NCBI GenBank assembly: GCA_022843385.1
Contig: JALHNT010000029.1
Span: forward strand, 1-64,000
Length of the DNA: 64,000 bases
Direction: 5' to 3'
From: Anaerolineae bacterium
GTDB lineage: Bacteria; Chloroflexota; Anaerolineae; Aggregatilineales; Phototrophicaceae
Position 1 is the first letter of the stretch. Each line of letters starts with the position of its first letter. The position numbers and the translations under genes are program-made. The notes below the pieces were generated by a model. The model searched no databases, had not been told where the DNA came from, and worked only from the letters and a program-made list of their open reading frames with translations. This document shows, piece by piece, positions 8,140 through 16,779 of this stretch.

Positions 8140-8748
8140 TCACTCGTCAAACCCCAGCGCATTCATGACTCCAGGGGCAGCCAGTTGTGAGAAAGTGTAA
8201 GCCATCGTTTCAGGTGATGGGGGATCGGGCTGCTTCAGCCACCAGACAATGCTTCCGACCACTGCCCCGGCCAGATGATGGGCGATCAGGTGGGGCGGCA
8301 CGGTGATGCGCGGGGCGACAGCGCGAAAGGGGGCGTGCAGCTCATACGACTGCTGCGCCATGAACTCGATCAGCCGGGCGACAACGGCGGCGGAACCGTG
8401 TGCGCTCAGGATGAGACGATAGAAAGCGACATGATCGGCGACATGCCGAAAAATCGAGTAGCTCAACGGTTTGCCATCCAGCAGCAGGGTGTCACTATCG
8501 GCGCGGCCCAATGCAGCCACTGTCTCGGCAAAGAACTGTTCCAGACAATCCCAGAGCAATTCATGTAGATCGGCATAGTGGGCATAGAAAGTCTTGCGGG
8601 CAACGTCCGCGCGATCAATGACTTGTTGTACCGTGATCTGGTCGAAGGGCTGCTCGTTGATGAGCGTCAGGAGCGCCTGCTGGAGCGCCTGGCGGGTGCG
8701 CTGGAAGCGTCGATCTTCAGAAGTAGACATGTGTCTGATAAGTGTCAT
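8140..8748 (-). CDS. TetR/AcrR family transcriptional regulator
   Basis: About 202 residues from 8748 (MTLIRH..); an alternative start at 8730 (MSTSEDRR) would shorten it by six residues and neither has a strong ribosome-binding site. The N-terminal helix-turn-helix is clear (ITVQQVIDRADVARKTFYAHYADLHELL). The C-terminal ligand domain resembles TetR_C_8-type regulators (FRHVADHVAFYRLIL). It is divergent from the alpha/beta hydrolase starting at 8842, so it probably controls that gene and itself from the roughly 90-bp shared spacer. The inducer is unknown. Confidence 0.88.
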   Translation of the reverse strand: MTLIRHMSTSEDRRFQRTRQALQQALLTLINEQPFDQITVQQVIDRADVARKTFYAHYADLHELLWDCLEQFFAETVAALGRADSDTLLLDGKPLSYSIFRHVADHVAFYRLILSAHGSAAVVARLIEFMAQQSYELHAPFRAVAPRITVPPHLIAHHLAGAVVGSIVWWLKQPDPPSPETMAYTFSQLAAPGVMNALGFDE

Positions 8749-8841
8749 GCGTGACCTGAACGATGGTGAAGCAGTATACCATGCCGGCATCGATCAGATA
8801 ATTGTAAGGGTGATTGCGAGATGATTGGAATAACCGGCAGG

Positions 8842-9798
8842 ATGGAAAGCGGAGTAAAAGAAACCACGAAGCGCGCGGACTACTGGCGTCAGTATTTTGA
8901 CGAGACGACCGCCAAGCAGAGCGATGCGAAGCGGCAGGCGATGACGATCACCTCGGACGGGGTTCGGCTGCATCTGGATGTCTATGAGCAGAGCGACCGA
9001 AGTGCACCGACCCTGCTGTTCAATCATGGGGGCGGGGGCTACTCGCGCCTGTTCGTGCCGGTTGCGCTGGCCTTGTATGAGCGCGGCTACACGGTGGTGC
9101 TGCCGGATCAGCGCGGCCAGGGATATTCAGAGGGTGATCGTAGTGATTTCACGGTCGGCGAACTGGCACGGAATGTGGCGGATGCGGCGGCCTGGGCGCG
9201 GGCGCGTTATAGTGGCCGGCTGTTCCTGCTGGGGGCGAGTGTGGGCAGCGGTCTAGCTTACCAGGCAGCGGCGCTGGGTGCGCCGGTGGATGCTCTAATC
9301 CTGCACAATCTGTATGAATTCGGCAGTGAACGGGATGCGCTGGCGGTGTCGCGCTTCGCCGGGCTGGCAAAGGTGCCGGGCGTGGTGACACTATCACGCT
9401 GGCTGACCGGGTTGGGCGCGGCGCTGCTCCCCCGCCTGAAAGTTCCCTTCGGGTTGCTGGGCAGGTTTGAGCAGATGGTTGATGAACGCGATACCCGCTT
9501 CTATCCGATCTGGAAGGCCGATCCGCTGCCCATCAAAGCTGTCAGCCTGCGCTACCTCCAGAGCACCTTCACCACGCCGCCCCCGATTCCGTTGGAGCAG
9601 AATCGCCTGCCGGCGCTGGTCATCAACCCGACTCGTGATCGCATGGTCGCTCCCGCCGTCACGCGCCGCAATTACGACCGGCTGGGCGGAGCGAAAACCT
9701 ATGCCGAAATCCCGGTTGGGCATTGGGCAACCGATGCGGCCTTCGTGCAGGAGTATGTGGGGCTGCTGGATGACTTCATGCGCCGCCATGCCGGATGA
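8842..9798 (+). CDS. Alpha/beta hydrolase (lysophospholipase-like)
   Basis: 318 residues from the ATG at 8842, preceded by GGCAGG; an ATG at 8821 in the same frame is possible. The oxyanion loop is LLFNHGGGGYSR, the nucleophile elbow GASVGSG, the acidic residue is probably in NPTRDRMV, and the catalytic His is in VGHWATD. The 'serine aminopeptidase S33'/lysophospholipase group has this order. It is cytoplasmic (no signal peptide). It is divergently paired with a TetR regulator, which suggests substrate-induced expression. A 7-bp hairpin GATGGGC-TTT-GCCCATC overlaps its stop codon. Confidence 0.87.
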   Translation: MESGVKETTKRADYWRQYFDETTAKQSDAKRQAMTITSDGVRLHLDVYEQSDRSAPTLLFNHGGGGYSRLFVPVALALYERGYTVVLPDQRGQGYSEGDRSDFTVGELARNVADAAAWARARYSGRLFLLGASVGSGLAYQAAALGAPVDALILHNLYEFGSERDALAVSRFAGLAKVPGVVTLSRWLTGLGAALLPRLKVPFGLLGRFEQMVDERDTRFYPIWKADPLPIKAVSLRYLQSTFTTPPPIPLEQNRLPALVINPTRDRMVAPAVTRRNYDRLGGAKTYAEIPVGHWATDAAFVQEYVGLLDDFMRRHAG

Positions 9799-9886
9799 TG
9801 GGCTTTGCCCATCGCGGTTCGCACCTGCCCACCGCTGCTGGTGGCTGATGACCTTCACCGGTCTGGCGATCCTGCTGGTCATTCTG

Positions 9887-10046
9887 GAGCGTGTTATGAA
9901 CTTCGCTCTTGTATTGCCCTCTCCCCACGCTACTCAGCCCTCTCCTAAAGGGCGATGGGCTCAAAAGCACTTCCTTCACGACATCGCCTCTTCTCCCACT
10001 GGGAGAAGAGGCCGGGGATGAGGACCATAATGTGTATAACACGCTC
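9887..10046. mobile_element. MITE-like element, copy 1 (160 bp)
   Basis: Bounded by a perfect 11-bp terminal inverted repeat, GAGCGTGTTAT at the left and ATAACACGCTC at the right. The interior contains the internal palindrome TTCTCCCACTGGGAGAA and no ORF. A second copy in opposite orientation lies at 54848-55008. It occupies much of the gene-free interval 9799-10163; the remaining bases show only the small hairpin at 9797-9813. The internal TCTCCCACTGGGAGA palindrome is a common repeat core in Chloroflexota genomes. Confidence 0.75.
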
Positions 10047-10163
10047 TGGGCTGCAACCTGCTGAGCGAAGGGCTGCGCGACTGGCTCGATTCGAATATCT
10101 GAACTGGCAAAGGACAAAGTGCTGAGTGAAAGTGGGTTGACCTGAGCAATGTCATCCCTGCAC

Positions 10164-11072
10164 TCACAAACACTCTGCAACGGTCACGCAATCCTCAAAG
10201 CGCCGGGCCGCGAGGCTCTCTTTTGGGATGCAGATGTACAGCGTTCCACAATCCCCCCACATGAAGTCCAGCCGTTTGTCGGTATCAATCTGGAATAAGA
10301 ACTGCCATTTGTATACCTCTGCTTTGATAAAGGAGGTTTGTTCTGGCGCATATGCATAGGATTTATTCGGCTTGATCTGATATTTGTCGATGACTATTCC
10401 CCACAAACAATCATCCTGAAGTGTCCAGGGATGACCGAAAAAATGATGACGAGGTTCGGGATTTCTGCGATCCAGTAGGCCATTGTAGCGACGATACATT
10501 GTCCAGTTATCAAGTCTTTCCGAAGGATTGTCTGATTTAACTTCACCTGACGCCCAATGCGGCAAACCTGCATCGGTATGCTCGAATGGTAGCCACAATC
10601 CGCTGGTGAAATGGATGCAGTGAGCAGGTCGAGCTTCAACAGGTGAATAATCCCCACCATCGTGAGAAGGATGCGTCACTCGGGTGTAGGGTATATCCTC
10701 GGTTTCAAGAAAAACCACCTGCCAGAACTCAGGATTTTGGTAATCGATCCACTGCTGTTCAGAGGCTTCATAGAAGTAGTACAACATCCCATGCGGGGGC
10801 AGGACTGAGGCGGCCTCGTGGACGGCCAGTTCAGAGAGCCGGAACTGACCGATGAAGGTGAGCGGTTTTTCGTCTTTGTACTTCCACTGAAACCCGGGTG
10901 GTAGATCAGGATTGCCACCGAGTTTGGACGTGCCGAGCGGGAGTTCATCCTCGTTAACTGGGGTGAGGCGCATCTGAATGCCGGGCCTGACGGCAGCGAG
11001 GATCGATTGCTCGTAAGCATCGAGCAGGTGCAGGTGGATTTGTTGTTTCAGGGTTTCGAGATCAGGGAACAT
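10164..11072 (-). CDS. DUF1963 (YwqG-like) protein
   Basis: 302 residues starting MFPDLETLKQQI with a good AGGAG ribosome-binding site. It shows the DUF1963 pattern: SKLGGNPDLPPGFQWKY, LTFIGQFRLSEL, GMLYYFYEA, a central variable region, and a C-terminal FMWGDCGTLYICIPKESL. Members are cytosolic proteins of unknown function found in many bacteria, often duplicated and sometimes near toxin/immunity loci; nothing here points that way. Its gene lies 23 bp downstream of the possible small ORF in repeat copy B, whose strong promoter would read straight into it. Confidence 0.85.
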   Translation of the reverse strand: MFPDLETLKQQIHLHLLDAYEQSILAAVRPGIQMRLTPVNEDELPLGTSKLGGNPDLPPGFQWKYKDEKPLTFIGQFRLSELAVHEAASVLPPHGMLYYFYEASEQQWIDYQNPEFWQVVFLETEDIPYTRVTHPSHDGGDYSPVEARPAHCIHFTSGLWLPFEHTDAGLPHWASGEVKSDNPSERLDNWTMYRRYNGLLDRRNPEPRHHFFGHPWTLQDDCLWGIVIDKYQIKPNKSYAYAPEQTSFIKAEVYKWQFLFQIDTDKRLDFMWGDCGTLYICIPKESLAARRFEDCVTVAECL

Positions 11073-11095
11073 GCGTCCTTGCTCCTATCGGCTTT

Positions 11096-11365
11096 CTAAC
11101 ATGATTCACAAGGTGCAGTTTTTGCCGTTTTCCCGCCGAATGTGCAGGCGAGAATACGGGAAGCTGGCGCTGAATTGCATAATCTGGCAACGCTCAGGCT
11201 CGGCTGCTGTCGCCGTGCGCAGCATCCACACGCGAGCGAACCGCCGCTGTGCAGTGAAGTGACACTCAGAACGGGAACACGAGAGCCAGCCGCCGGAGCG
11301 TGCGTCAGACGGGGGTGTGATGGGGGTACAGGGAAAGGGTGGGTGTGGGGCTGGATCATCGCCAT
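11096..11365 (-). CDS. Possible leaderless 89-aa protein encoded by 280-bp repeat, copy B
   Basis: Starts MAMIQPHTHPF at 11365, exactly 7 nt after the -10 hexamer, as in copy A. It is similar over its length to the copy A product, with the conserved blocks APAAGSR, CGCC.RRQQP, SVA.LCN.APASR and TFGGKTA. It ends 23 bp before the DUF1963 start, so the two could form a short operon. The same caution applies: the repeat may be non-coding and simply provide a promoter and long 5' leader. Confidence 0.3.
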   Translation of the reverse strand: MAMIQPHTHPFPVPPSHPRLTHAPAAGSRVPVLSVTSLHSGGSLACGCCARRQQPSLSVARLCNSAPASRILACTFGGKTAKTAPCESC

Positions 11366-11401
11366 GATTACATGATAGGATAGAACGTATATTCTGTCAA
11401 G
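11122..11401. repeat. 280-bp dispersed repeat, copy B
   Basis: Gap-free match to 3805-4084 in the same orientation. It takes up most of the interval 11073-11460 between the DUF1963 gene and the next ORF; the rest holds only the ribosome-binding site at 11447. Confidence 0.85.
11372..11400 (-). promoter_or_regulatory. Consensus promoter in repeat copy B, upstream of the DUF1963 gene
   Basis: On the minus strand TTGACA (11400-11395), a 17-bp spacer, TATCAT (11377-11372). The spacer contains GAATATACGTTC, a one-mismatch LexA-like dyad, as in copy A. It is the best promoter candidate for the DUF1963 gene. Confidence 0.6.
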
Positions 11402-11460
11402 TGGCTGGGCAGGGCGGTTGGCGGTAGAGTCGCTGGCAAATCGGGAAAGGAGCAAGGCCG

Positions 11461-11607
11461 ATGAGCGAGTATCAATACTGGGAATTTCAGAAGGTAGCCG
11501 GGCGGCTGACGGCTTTCCAAACGCGGCTGAAGGCGCTGGTGGATTCCTCGGTCAAGCCGACCAGCACGCTGTACAAATGGCTCGTCTCAGCCGGGCTGGT
11601 GAAGTGA
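11461..11607 (+). pseudogene. Short ORF, probable remnant of a MSEYQYYEF-type protein
   Basis: 48 codons with a very good ribosome-binding site (GGGAAAGGAG, 11 bp before the ATG). The start MSEYQYWEFQKV resembles the N-terminus of a widespread family of larger hypothetical proteins that begin MSEYQYYEFxAxDRPL, but the rest does not and it stops after 48 residues. It is most likely a truncated or recombined relic that kept its translation signals; a genuine small protein cannot be excluded. Confidence 0.35.
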
Positions 11608-11640
11608 ACCTGAGCGCTTGGTGAGCGTTGCCGCGCTGAG

Positions 11641-11668
11641 TTGATCCAGCGGGCAGGGCTGGTACGAT
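11641..11668 (+). promoter_or_regulatory. Possible promoter of the carotenoid desaturase gene
   Basis: TTGATC (11641-11646), 16-bp spacer, TACGAT (11663-11668), about 40 bp before the start codon. Confidence 0.35.
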
Positions 11669-11710
11669 AGCTTTCATGGTGAATTGGCATGGCAGCGAAC
11701 AGGCGGATGA

Positions 11711-13180
11711 ATGAGCAAGAAGGTCGTAGTCATCGGTGGGGGATTCGGCGGGTTGGCCGCAGCGGCACGGCTGGCGGCGAGGGGACACGAAGTTCATCTG
11801 TACGACAAGCGCGATCAACTGGGTGGGCGCGCGTATCAGTATGAAATCAACGGCTTTCACTTCGACGGCGGCCCGACCGTCATCACCGCGCCGCATCTGT
11901 TCGACGACATCTTCGCCGCTGCCGGACGCCGCCGCGAGGATTATTTCACCTTGCTGCCGCTCGACCCGCTGTATCGCTTCTTTGACCAGGAGGGCCGCTG
12001 CTTCAATTACTGGCGCGGGCTGGACGAGACGGCGCAGGAAGTGGCGCGTTATAACCCGGACGATGCCGAGCGTTACCGGGCGATGCTGGAACACATCCGC
12101 CACATCTTCGACACGTTTCAACCCTACAGCGACAAACCGCTGACCACGCTCGGTCAGATGATGACCATCATGCCGGATATGGTGCGGCTGCAAGCCTTTA
12201 TGAACACTGACTGGTTCATCGAGCGCTACCTGAAAGACCCGTTCCTGCGTAAGGTGTTCACCTTCCACCCGCTGCTGATCGGTGGCAATCCGCTGGATAC
12301 GCCGGCCATCTACACCCTGATTATGCAGTTCGAGAAGCAGTGGGGCGTGTTTTATCCCCAGGGCGGGACGGGCGCGATTGTGCGGGGGTTTGAAAAGCTG
12401 CTGCGCGAGCTGGGCGTCCACATTCACCTTCAGCGCGAGGTGGCGCAGATCGTCATCCAGAACCACAAGGCGACCGGCATCCGGCTGGATGGAGGCGAGG
12501 AGGTCAAGGCTGATGCGGTGGTCTGTAACGGCGACCTGCCGTTCGTCTACAAGCATCTGATCTCGGCGGCTCATCGGCGCCGCTTCACCGACCGCAAGGT
12601 GGATCGCATGAACTACAGCATGTCGCTGCTGGTGATCTACTTCGGCACCAAGAAACGTTATCTGGATAGTCCGCTGGCGCACCACAACATCATCGTCAAC
12701 TCGCGCTTTCGCGGCTGGCTGAAGGACATCTTTCGTCACGCCACGCTGCCGGAAGATTTCTCGCTCTACGTCCACATGCCCTCGCGCAGTGACGACAGCA
12801 TTTCCCCGCCCGGTCATGAGAACTTCTATGCCCTGGTGCCGGTGCCGGATATGCGTGCCAGCATCAAGTGGGAGCAGGTTGGGCCGCTGCTGCGCGATAA
12901 GGCGCTGGCCTTTCTCGAAGAGCATTATCTGCCGGATCTGCGAGCGAACATCGTGGCGCTGCACCACATCGACCCGACCCATTTTCGCCACACGCTCAAC
13001 AGCCAGTACGGGGCAGCGTTCTCGCTGCGCCCGACGCTCCTGCAATCGGCCAACTTCCGCCCGCACTGCCAGTCGGAGGAGTTCGACAATCTGTATTTCG
13101 TCGGTGCCGGGACACACCCCGGCGCGGGGGTGCCATCGGTGCTGTCCAGCGGTAAAATCGCAGCGGATCTGATTGGGTAG
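11711..13180 (+). CDS. CrtI-type phytoene desaturase/FAD-dependent oxidoreductase
   Basis: 489 residues. The N-terminal FAD dinucleotide-binding motif is VVVIGGGFGGLAAAARLAARGHEVHLYDKRDQLGGRA. FDGGPTVIT follows near 55, and the C-terminal FAD contact LYFVGAGTHPGAGVPSVLSSGKIAADLI is the signature of the CrtI family. Length matches bacterial phytoene desaturases, which introduce double bases into phytoene, and also related carotenoid ketolases/isomerases, so the exact reaction is not assigned. The enzyme is expected to be membrane-associated. No crtB or other crt gene is adjacent, but a carotenoid-cleaving oxygenase lies 1.5 kb downstream on the same strand and a CarH-like light regulator occurs at 39 kb. 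Confidence 0.87.
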   Translation: MSKKVVVIGGGFGGLAAAARLAARGHEVHLYDKRDQLGGRAYQYEINGFHFDGGPTVITAPHLFDDIFAAAGRRREDYFTLLPLDPLYRFFDQEGRCFNYWRGLDETAQEVARYNPDDAERYRAMLEHIRHIFDTFQPYSDKPLTTLGQMMTIMPDMVRLQAFMNTDWFIERYLKDPFLRKVFTFHPLLIGGNPLDTPAIYTLIMQFEKQWGVFYPQGGTGAIVRGFEKLLRELGVHIHLQREVAQIVIQNHKATGIRLDGGEEVKADAVVCNGDLPFVYKHLISAAHRRRFTDRKVDRMNYSMSLLVIYFGTKKRYLDSPLAHHNIIVNSRFRGWLKDIFRHATLPEDFSLYVHMPSRSDDSISPPGHENFYALVPVPDMRASIKWEQVGPLLRDKALAFLEEHYLPDLRANIVALHHIDPTHFRHTLNSQYGAAFSLRPTLLQSANFRPHCQSEEFDNLYFVGAGTHPGAGVPSVLSSGKIAADLIG

Positions 13181-13188
13181 AGAAGAGA

Positions 13189-13220
13189 TTAACCACAGAG
13201 GCACAGAGAACACAGAGAGG
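13189..13220. repeat. AACCACAGAG-type dispersed repeat
   Basis: TTAACCACAGAGGCACAGAG followed by AACACAGAGAGG. The same motif occurs at 18746-18780 and 19074-19110. This AC/AG-rich motif recurs in the intergenic DNA of many environmental bacteria. The rest of the gene-free stretch 13221-13499 holds short inverted-repeat-like segments (around 13245-13400) but no coding signal. Confidence 0.6.
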
Positions 13221-13499
13221 AATCAGAGATTTTTTCCTTTGAACCCCCTTGTCCGCTGGGGGCTGAAGCCGCCCAGCTAACGGGGAATACGGTAAGCGCA
13301 CTAAAGGCGCTGAAGAAGACAGTCCGGGACAGCAGCCCCTTCAGTGGGCTTTGCATCTCGTGGTAGCAGAGGGGTTAACCCCGCTGCGGCGGACAGCGGG
13401 TTGCCAGGCCTATTTGCAAGGTAACGATGGAGAAAGCAAATCCATCACAGGATGTCAGATACGCCAAAGCGGTTCACCGAGCCGAAAGGAATGACGAAG

Positions 13500-13901
13500 A
13501 TGATAACCGGTCAGGCCAGCGGACAATTCGAGGTGCAACTGGTGCCTCTGGCAGCGGATGCAGGTGATGTGGGTATCAGCAGGATGTCGATTGATAAGCG
13601 ATTCAGCGGCGGATTGAGCGCGAGCAGCCAGGGCCAAATGCTGGCTGTCATGACCGATGTGGAAGGATCTGCCGGGTATGTGGCAATGGAGCGCGTGACC
13701 GGAACGCTGGATGGGCGTGAAGGATCGTTTGCGCTTCAGCATACCGGCGTGATGTCACGCGGCGCTCAACAACTCACCATTGCGATTGTCCCGGATTCAG
13801 GCGCCGGTCGGTTAGCCGGACTCGCCGGGACGATGACCATTGCTATTGTCGATGGTCGGCATGATTACGTGCTGGCCTATTCCCTACCAGACGGAAGCTG
13901 A
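13500..13901 (+). CDS. DUF3224 domain protein
   Basis: 133 residues from the ATG at 13500, chosen because AAAGGA lies 9 bp before it and DUF3224 proteins typically begin with a short G-T/SGxFEVxLxP strand (here ITGQASGQFEVQLVP). Two earlier ATGs in frame (13452, 13491) lack a good ribosome-binding site. The conserved features are the KRFSGGLSASSQGQML loop, GSAGYVAMERVTGTLDGREGSF and QHTGVMSRG. Members form a small beta-barrel related to allene oxide cyclase-like folds; their function is unknown. Confidence 0.85.
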   Translation: MITGQASGQFEVQLVPLAADAGDVGISRMSIDKRFSGGLSASSQGQMLAVMTDVEGSAGYVAMERVTGTLDGREGSFALQHTGVMSRGAQQLTIAIVPDSGAGRLAGLAGTMTIAIVDGRHDYVLAYSLPDGS

Positions 13902-13921
13902 CTGATGGAGAAACGATTTAG

Positions 13922-14056
13922 GTATGGGGTGACTTCTGGGGAATACAGCAGACCTCCCTAACAGATGAAGAAATCCGTTTAGTTGGACATACAGACATGG
14001 TTGTGCTTCTAGTTTTGGAGAAGTTCATACTTAAGGATCTGGAGATTAAGGCATGA
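13922..14056 (+). pseudogene. C-terminal gene fragment upstream of 14053
   Basis: An open frame of 44 codons (VWGDFWGIQQTSLTDEEIRL.., ending LEKFILKDLEIKA) begins right after an in-frame TAG and has no start codon except an internal ATG. Its stop overlaps the next gene's ATG by 4 bp, as in a coupled gene pair. An out-of-frame ATG at 13905 (MEKRF) just before it suggests a small gene broken by a frameshift near 13915-13922. Confidence 0.3.
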
Positions 14057-14565
14057 CCGACAAACAGGATGTCATTTTGAAAATTGAGTCAGCCTTTGCA
14101 GATACCCCTTATCCTGGTGATGATCGTATTGGATGGTCACATGAGGCAGAATCAATTAGGGAACTTTTCCAGGGGATGCACTGGCGGACTTTGCCCGTAT
14201 CTTTCATCTATGAACATCGTGTAGATTTGATGTACTTCACCGATGATGGATTCCGCTTTTTTCTCCCTGCTTTCATGCTTGCTCTGCTTAACCATCCCGA
14301 TGATGTCGATAGGCTTTCGCTCAATCTTCTTTTGCGCCTATGTCCTCCGAACGCCTTCCCAGGTCAACTATCACCCGATAGCATTCGAAGTCTGTCGGAG
14401 AAGTTCTTGATCCGAGCTAGCGTTTTCACCCATGAGGAAATCGCTGCCATCATTGCATTTCTCGAGTTGTACGAACAGCTTTTTGCGGACGAACATCAGG
14501 TTAGCGGATTGGGTCTTCCAGAAAGTGCCATTCTATTCTGGAAAACAAGACTACACAGCAATTGA
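14053..14565 (+). CDS. Hypothetical protein, DUF6714-like
   Basis: 170 residues, soluble and acidic. The pattern IRELFQGMHWRTLPVSFI, followed by LMYFTDDGFRFFLPAFMLALL, matches a family in which a FTxxxFxFxLPAxL helix is the hallmark (DUF6714-like). No catalytic motif is seen. Such genes often lie beside other cytosolic orphans of unknown role. Its start overlaps the stop of the broken ORF before it. Local base use is more AT-rich than the surrounding carotenoid genes, which may indicate separate origin. Confidence 0.6.
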   Translation: MTDKQDVILKIESAFADTPYPGDDRIGWSHEAESIRELFQGMHWRTLPVSFIYEHRVDLMYFTDDGFRFFLPAFMLALLNHPDDVDRLSLNLLLRLCPPNAFPGQLSPDSIRSLSEKFLIRASVFTHEEIAAIIAFLELYEQLFADEHQVSGLGLPESAILFWKTRLHSN

Positions 14566-14647
14566 TTAAGGACATCTGCATGGCGTCTCTAAAGAGCAAC
14601 AGGCAGCACTTAAGAACCAGTAAACATCTATCACGCAAGGATTCCCC

Positions 14648-16063
14648 ATGACCACCCCCTATGCCCAGGGATTTGCCAGCCTGACCCGCGAAACCCATAT
14701 CGATGATCTGCCGGTGCAAGGGAAGCTGCCCGACTGGCTGAGTGGCCGGCTGGTACGCAACGGCCCCGGTCAGTGGGATCTGAAGGAGCAGCGTTACAAT
14801 CACTGGTTCGACGGGCTGGCGATGCTCCACAGCTTCACCTTCGCCCAGGGCCAGGTGGCCTATGCCAACCGCTTCCTGCACAGCAACGTCTATGAGAAAG
14901 ACACGACCAGCGGGCGCATCAACTACCGCAGCTTCGCCACCGATCCCTGTCGCTCGTGGTTCTCGCGGGTGTTCTCGTTGTTCTCCGGCGATGGCGATGT
15001 GCCAGCCAACGCCAACGTCAGCGTGGAGAAGATCGCCGGGCAGTATGTGGCGCTGACCGAGACTCCGATGGCCGTGCGCTTCGATCCGCAAACGCTGGAG
15101 ACGCTGGGCGTGGTTGAGTATGACGACGCGCTCAAGGGGCAGATGACGACGGCGCATCCGCATTACGACCCGGAGCGCAACCTCGGCATCAACTACTTGT
15201 TGGAGTTCGGGCCGACCATGACCTATCACATCTACGGCTGGCAGGGGCAGACGCGCCGGCGCATCGCCCGCCTTCCGGCGCAACCGGCGGCATACATGCA
15301 CAGCATCGGGATGACCCAGCAGTATGTCATTTTGGCTGAGTTCTCGCTGCGGCTGCCCAACGCGCTGGCGGTGTTGTTCAGCGGCAAACCCCTGATCGAG
15401 AATTATCGCTGGCTGCCGGATCAGCCGGCGGTCTTCAGCGTGATCGACAAGGACAGCGGGGCAGTGGTGGCGCGGGTGGAAACTGAAGCCTTCTTCGGCT
15501 TCCATCACATTAACGCTTTCGAGCGCGGCGATGAGCTGGTGCTGGATATTGCCGCCTATACCGACGCCCGCATTGTCCACCAGTTCAAGCTGGATAACCT
15601 GCGTATCGGGCCGGGGGATGTCCAGGCCGGGGAGTTCCGCCGCTACCGGGTGCCGCTGAAGGGCGGGCGAGCGACTTACGAACAGATCAGTGAGACGACG
15701 CTGGAACTTCCGCGCATCCATTACCGCGCTCATAACACCCGTGAGTATCGCTACGCTTATGGCGTCGGGCTGAAGGACGCCTCAGTTGATTTCTACAACC
15801 AGTTGGTCAAGATCGATGTCGAACGCGGGACGGCGCAGGTCTGGCATGAGCCGGGTTGCTATCCGTCCGAGCCGGTGTTCGTCCCCGCCCCGGATGCCCG
15901 CCGCGAGGATGACGGGGTGATCCTGTCGGTGGCGCTGGATACGCAGCGTGGGGTGTCGTTCCTGCTGGTGCTGGATGCCACTAACTTCAGCGAGATCGCC
16001 CGCGCCGACACGCCGCACGGCATCCCCTTCGGCTTTCACGGGCAGTTCTTTGGGGAGAAGTAG
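14648..16063 (+). CDS. Carotenoid oxygenase (RPE65/CCD family)
   Basis: 471 residues with ribosome-binding site AAGGATTCCCC. LSGRLVRNGPGQW near the N-terminus, HPHYDPERN, YMHSIGMT, FFGFHHINAFE and C-terminal GFHGQFF supply the four iron-binding histidines of the seven-bladed propeller. Such non-heme Fe(II) enzymes cleave carotenoids, apocarotenoids or stilbenes to aldehydes; the chain length acted on cannot be told from sequence. It has no signal peptide. The CrtI-like gene lies upstream on the same strand, separated by two unrelated genes, so co-regulation is uncertain. Confidence 0.9.
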   Translation: MTTPYAQGFASLTRETHIDDLPVQGKLPDWLSGRLVRNGPGQWDLKEQRYNHWFDGLAMLHSFTFAQGQVAYANRFLHSNVYEKDTTSGRINYRSFATDPCRSWFSRVFSLFSGDGDVPANANVSVEKIAGQYVALTETPMAVRFDPQTLETLGVVEYDDALKGQMTTAHPHYDPERNLGINYLLEFGPTMTYHIYGWQGQTRRRIARLPAQPAAYMHSIGMTQQYVILAEFSLRLPNALAVLFSGKPLIENYRWLPDQPAVFSVIDKDSGAVVARVETEAFFGFHHINAFERGDELVLDIAAYTDARIVHQFKLDNLRIGPGDVQAGEFRRYRVPLKGGRATYEQISETTLELPRIHYRAHNTREYRYAYGVGLKDASVDFYNQLVKIDVERGTAQVWHEPGCYPSEPVFVPAPDARREDDGVILSVALDTQRGVSFLLVLDATNFSEIARADTPHGIPFGFHGQFFGEK

Positions 16064-16104
16064 GCTATAATCGAAGTGTTGCAGTATGGAGACTGGATGA
16101 CAAT

Positions 16105-16779
16105 TTGGAGAGTCTTATCTACAAAGATAGATCAATCGATTCCCCGTATATCGACTTGGTAATGCACGGTTTAACCGTTGCCAGCGACACCCTTGTTCGC
16201 CCTGCTGCCTCACATTGGCATATGGTGTTTTCAAATCGACAAGGGCGCAAATTTCCCCTGATTGTCGGACCCTGGACAAAACCCGGTGTTGTATCGTGGA
16301 CAGAAGACGCTGAGATTCTGTGGATAAGGTTTAAGATAGGCACCTTTATGCCTCATATGCCTCCGGTGAATTTTCTCGATACTGAGACGATTCTACCGGA
16401 TGCATCGACCAAGTCTTTCTGGCTAAAGAGTTCTGCCTGGGAAATTCCAAACTACGAAAATGTAGATGTTTTTGTTGAGCGGCTGGTGCGCGAGGGTTTG
16501 CTGGTATGCGACCCTGTCGTGAATACGGTTTTGGGAGGCCATCTACCAACGCTGGCGTCTCGTACCGTTCGACATCGCTTTCTGCATGTCACCGGTCAAT
16601 CGCAAAATCGCATCTGGCAAATTGATCGTGCTCAGAAAGCGATGAGTCTTTTGCAGCAGGGATACTCCATTCTTGATGTAGTGTCGCTTCTCGGTTATGC
16701 CGATCAACCGCATCTCACTCGATCCTTGAAACAGTTTATGGGCTACACACCCGCTCAGGTCACGCCCCTGTTGACCTGA
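16105..16779 (+). CDS. AraC-family transcriptional regulator
   Basis: About 224 residues. The N-terminus is a small cupin-like domain (SHWHMVFSNRQGRKFPLIVGPWTKPG). The C-terminal AraC helix-turn-helix pair is present, with the second one best preserved (SILDVVSLLGYADQPHLTRSLKQFMGYTPAQV). The start is unclear: no ATG is in frame and the only plausible codon is a TTG at 16105 with a distant GGAG. The gene may therefore use a rare start or be slightly damaged at the 5' end. It begins 41 bp after the carotenoid oxygenase stop and could be cotranscribed. Confidence 0.75.
   Translation: MESLIYKDRSIDSPYIDLVMHGLTVASDTLVRPAASHWHMVFSNRQGRKFPLIVGPWTKPGVVSWTEDAEILWIRFKIGTFMPHMPPVNFLDTETILPDASTKSFWLKSSAWEIPNYENVDVFVERLVREGLLVCDPVVNTVLGGHLPTLASRTVRHRFLHVTGQSQNRIWQIDRAQKAMSLLQQGYSILDVVSLLGYADQPHLTRSLKQFMGYTPAQVTPLLT

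Noticed and set aside
11552-13213. 553-residue minus-strand ORF
   Set aside because: It is the antisense of the CrtI-like desaturase, which has complete FAD motifs on the plus strand.
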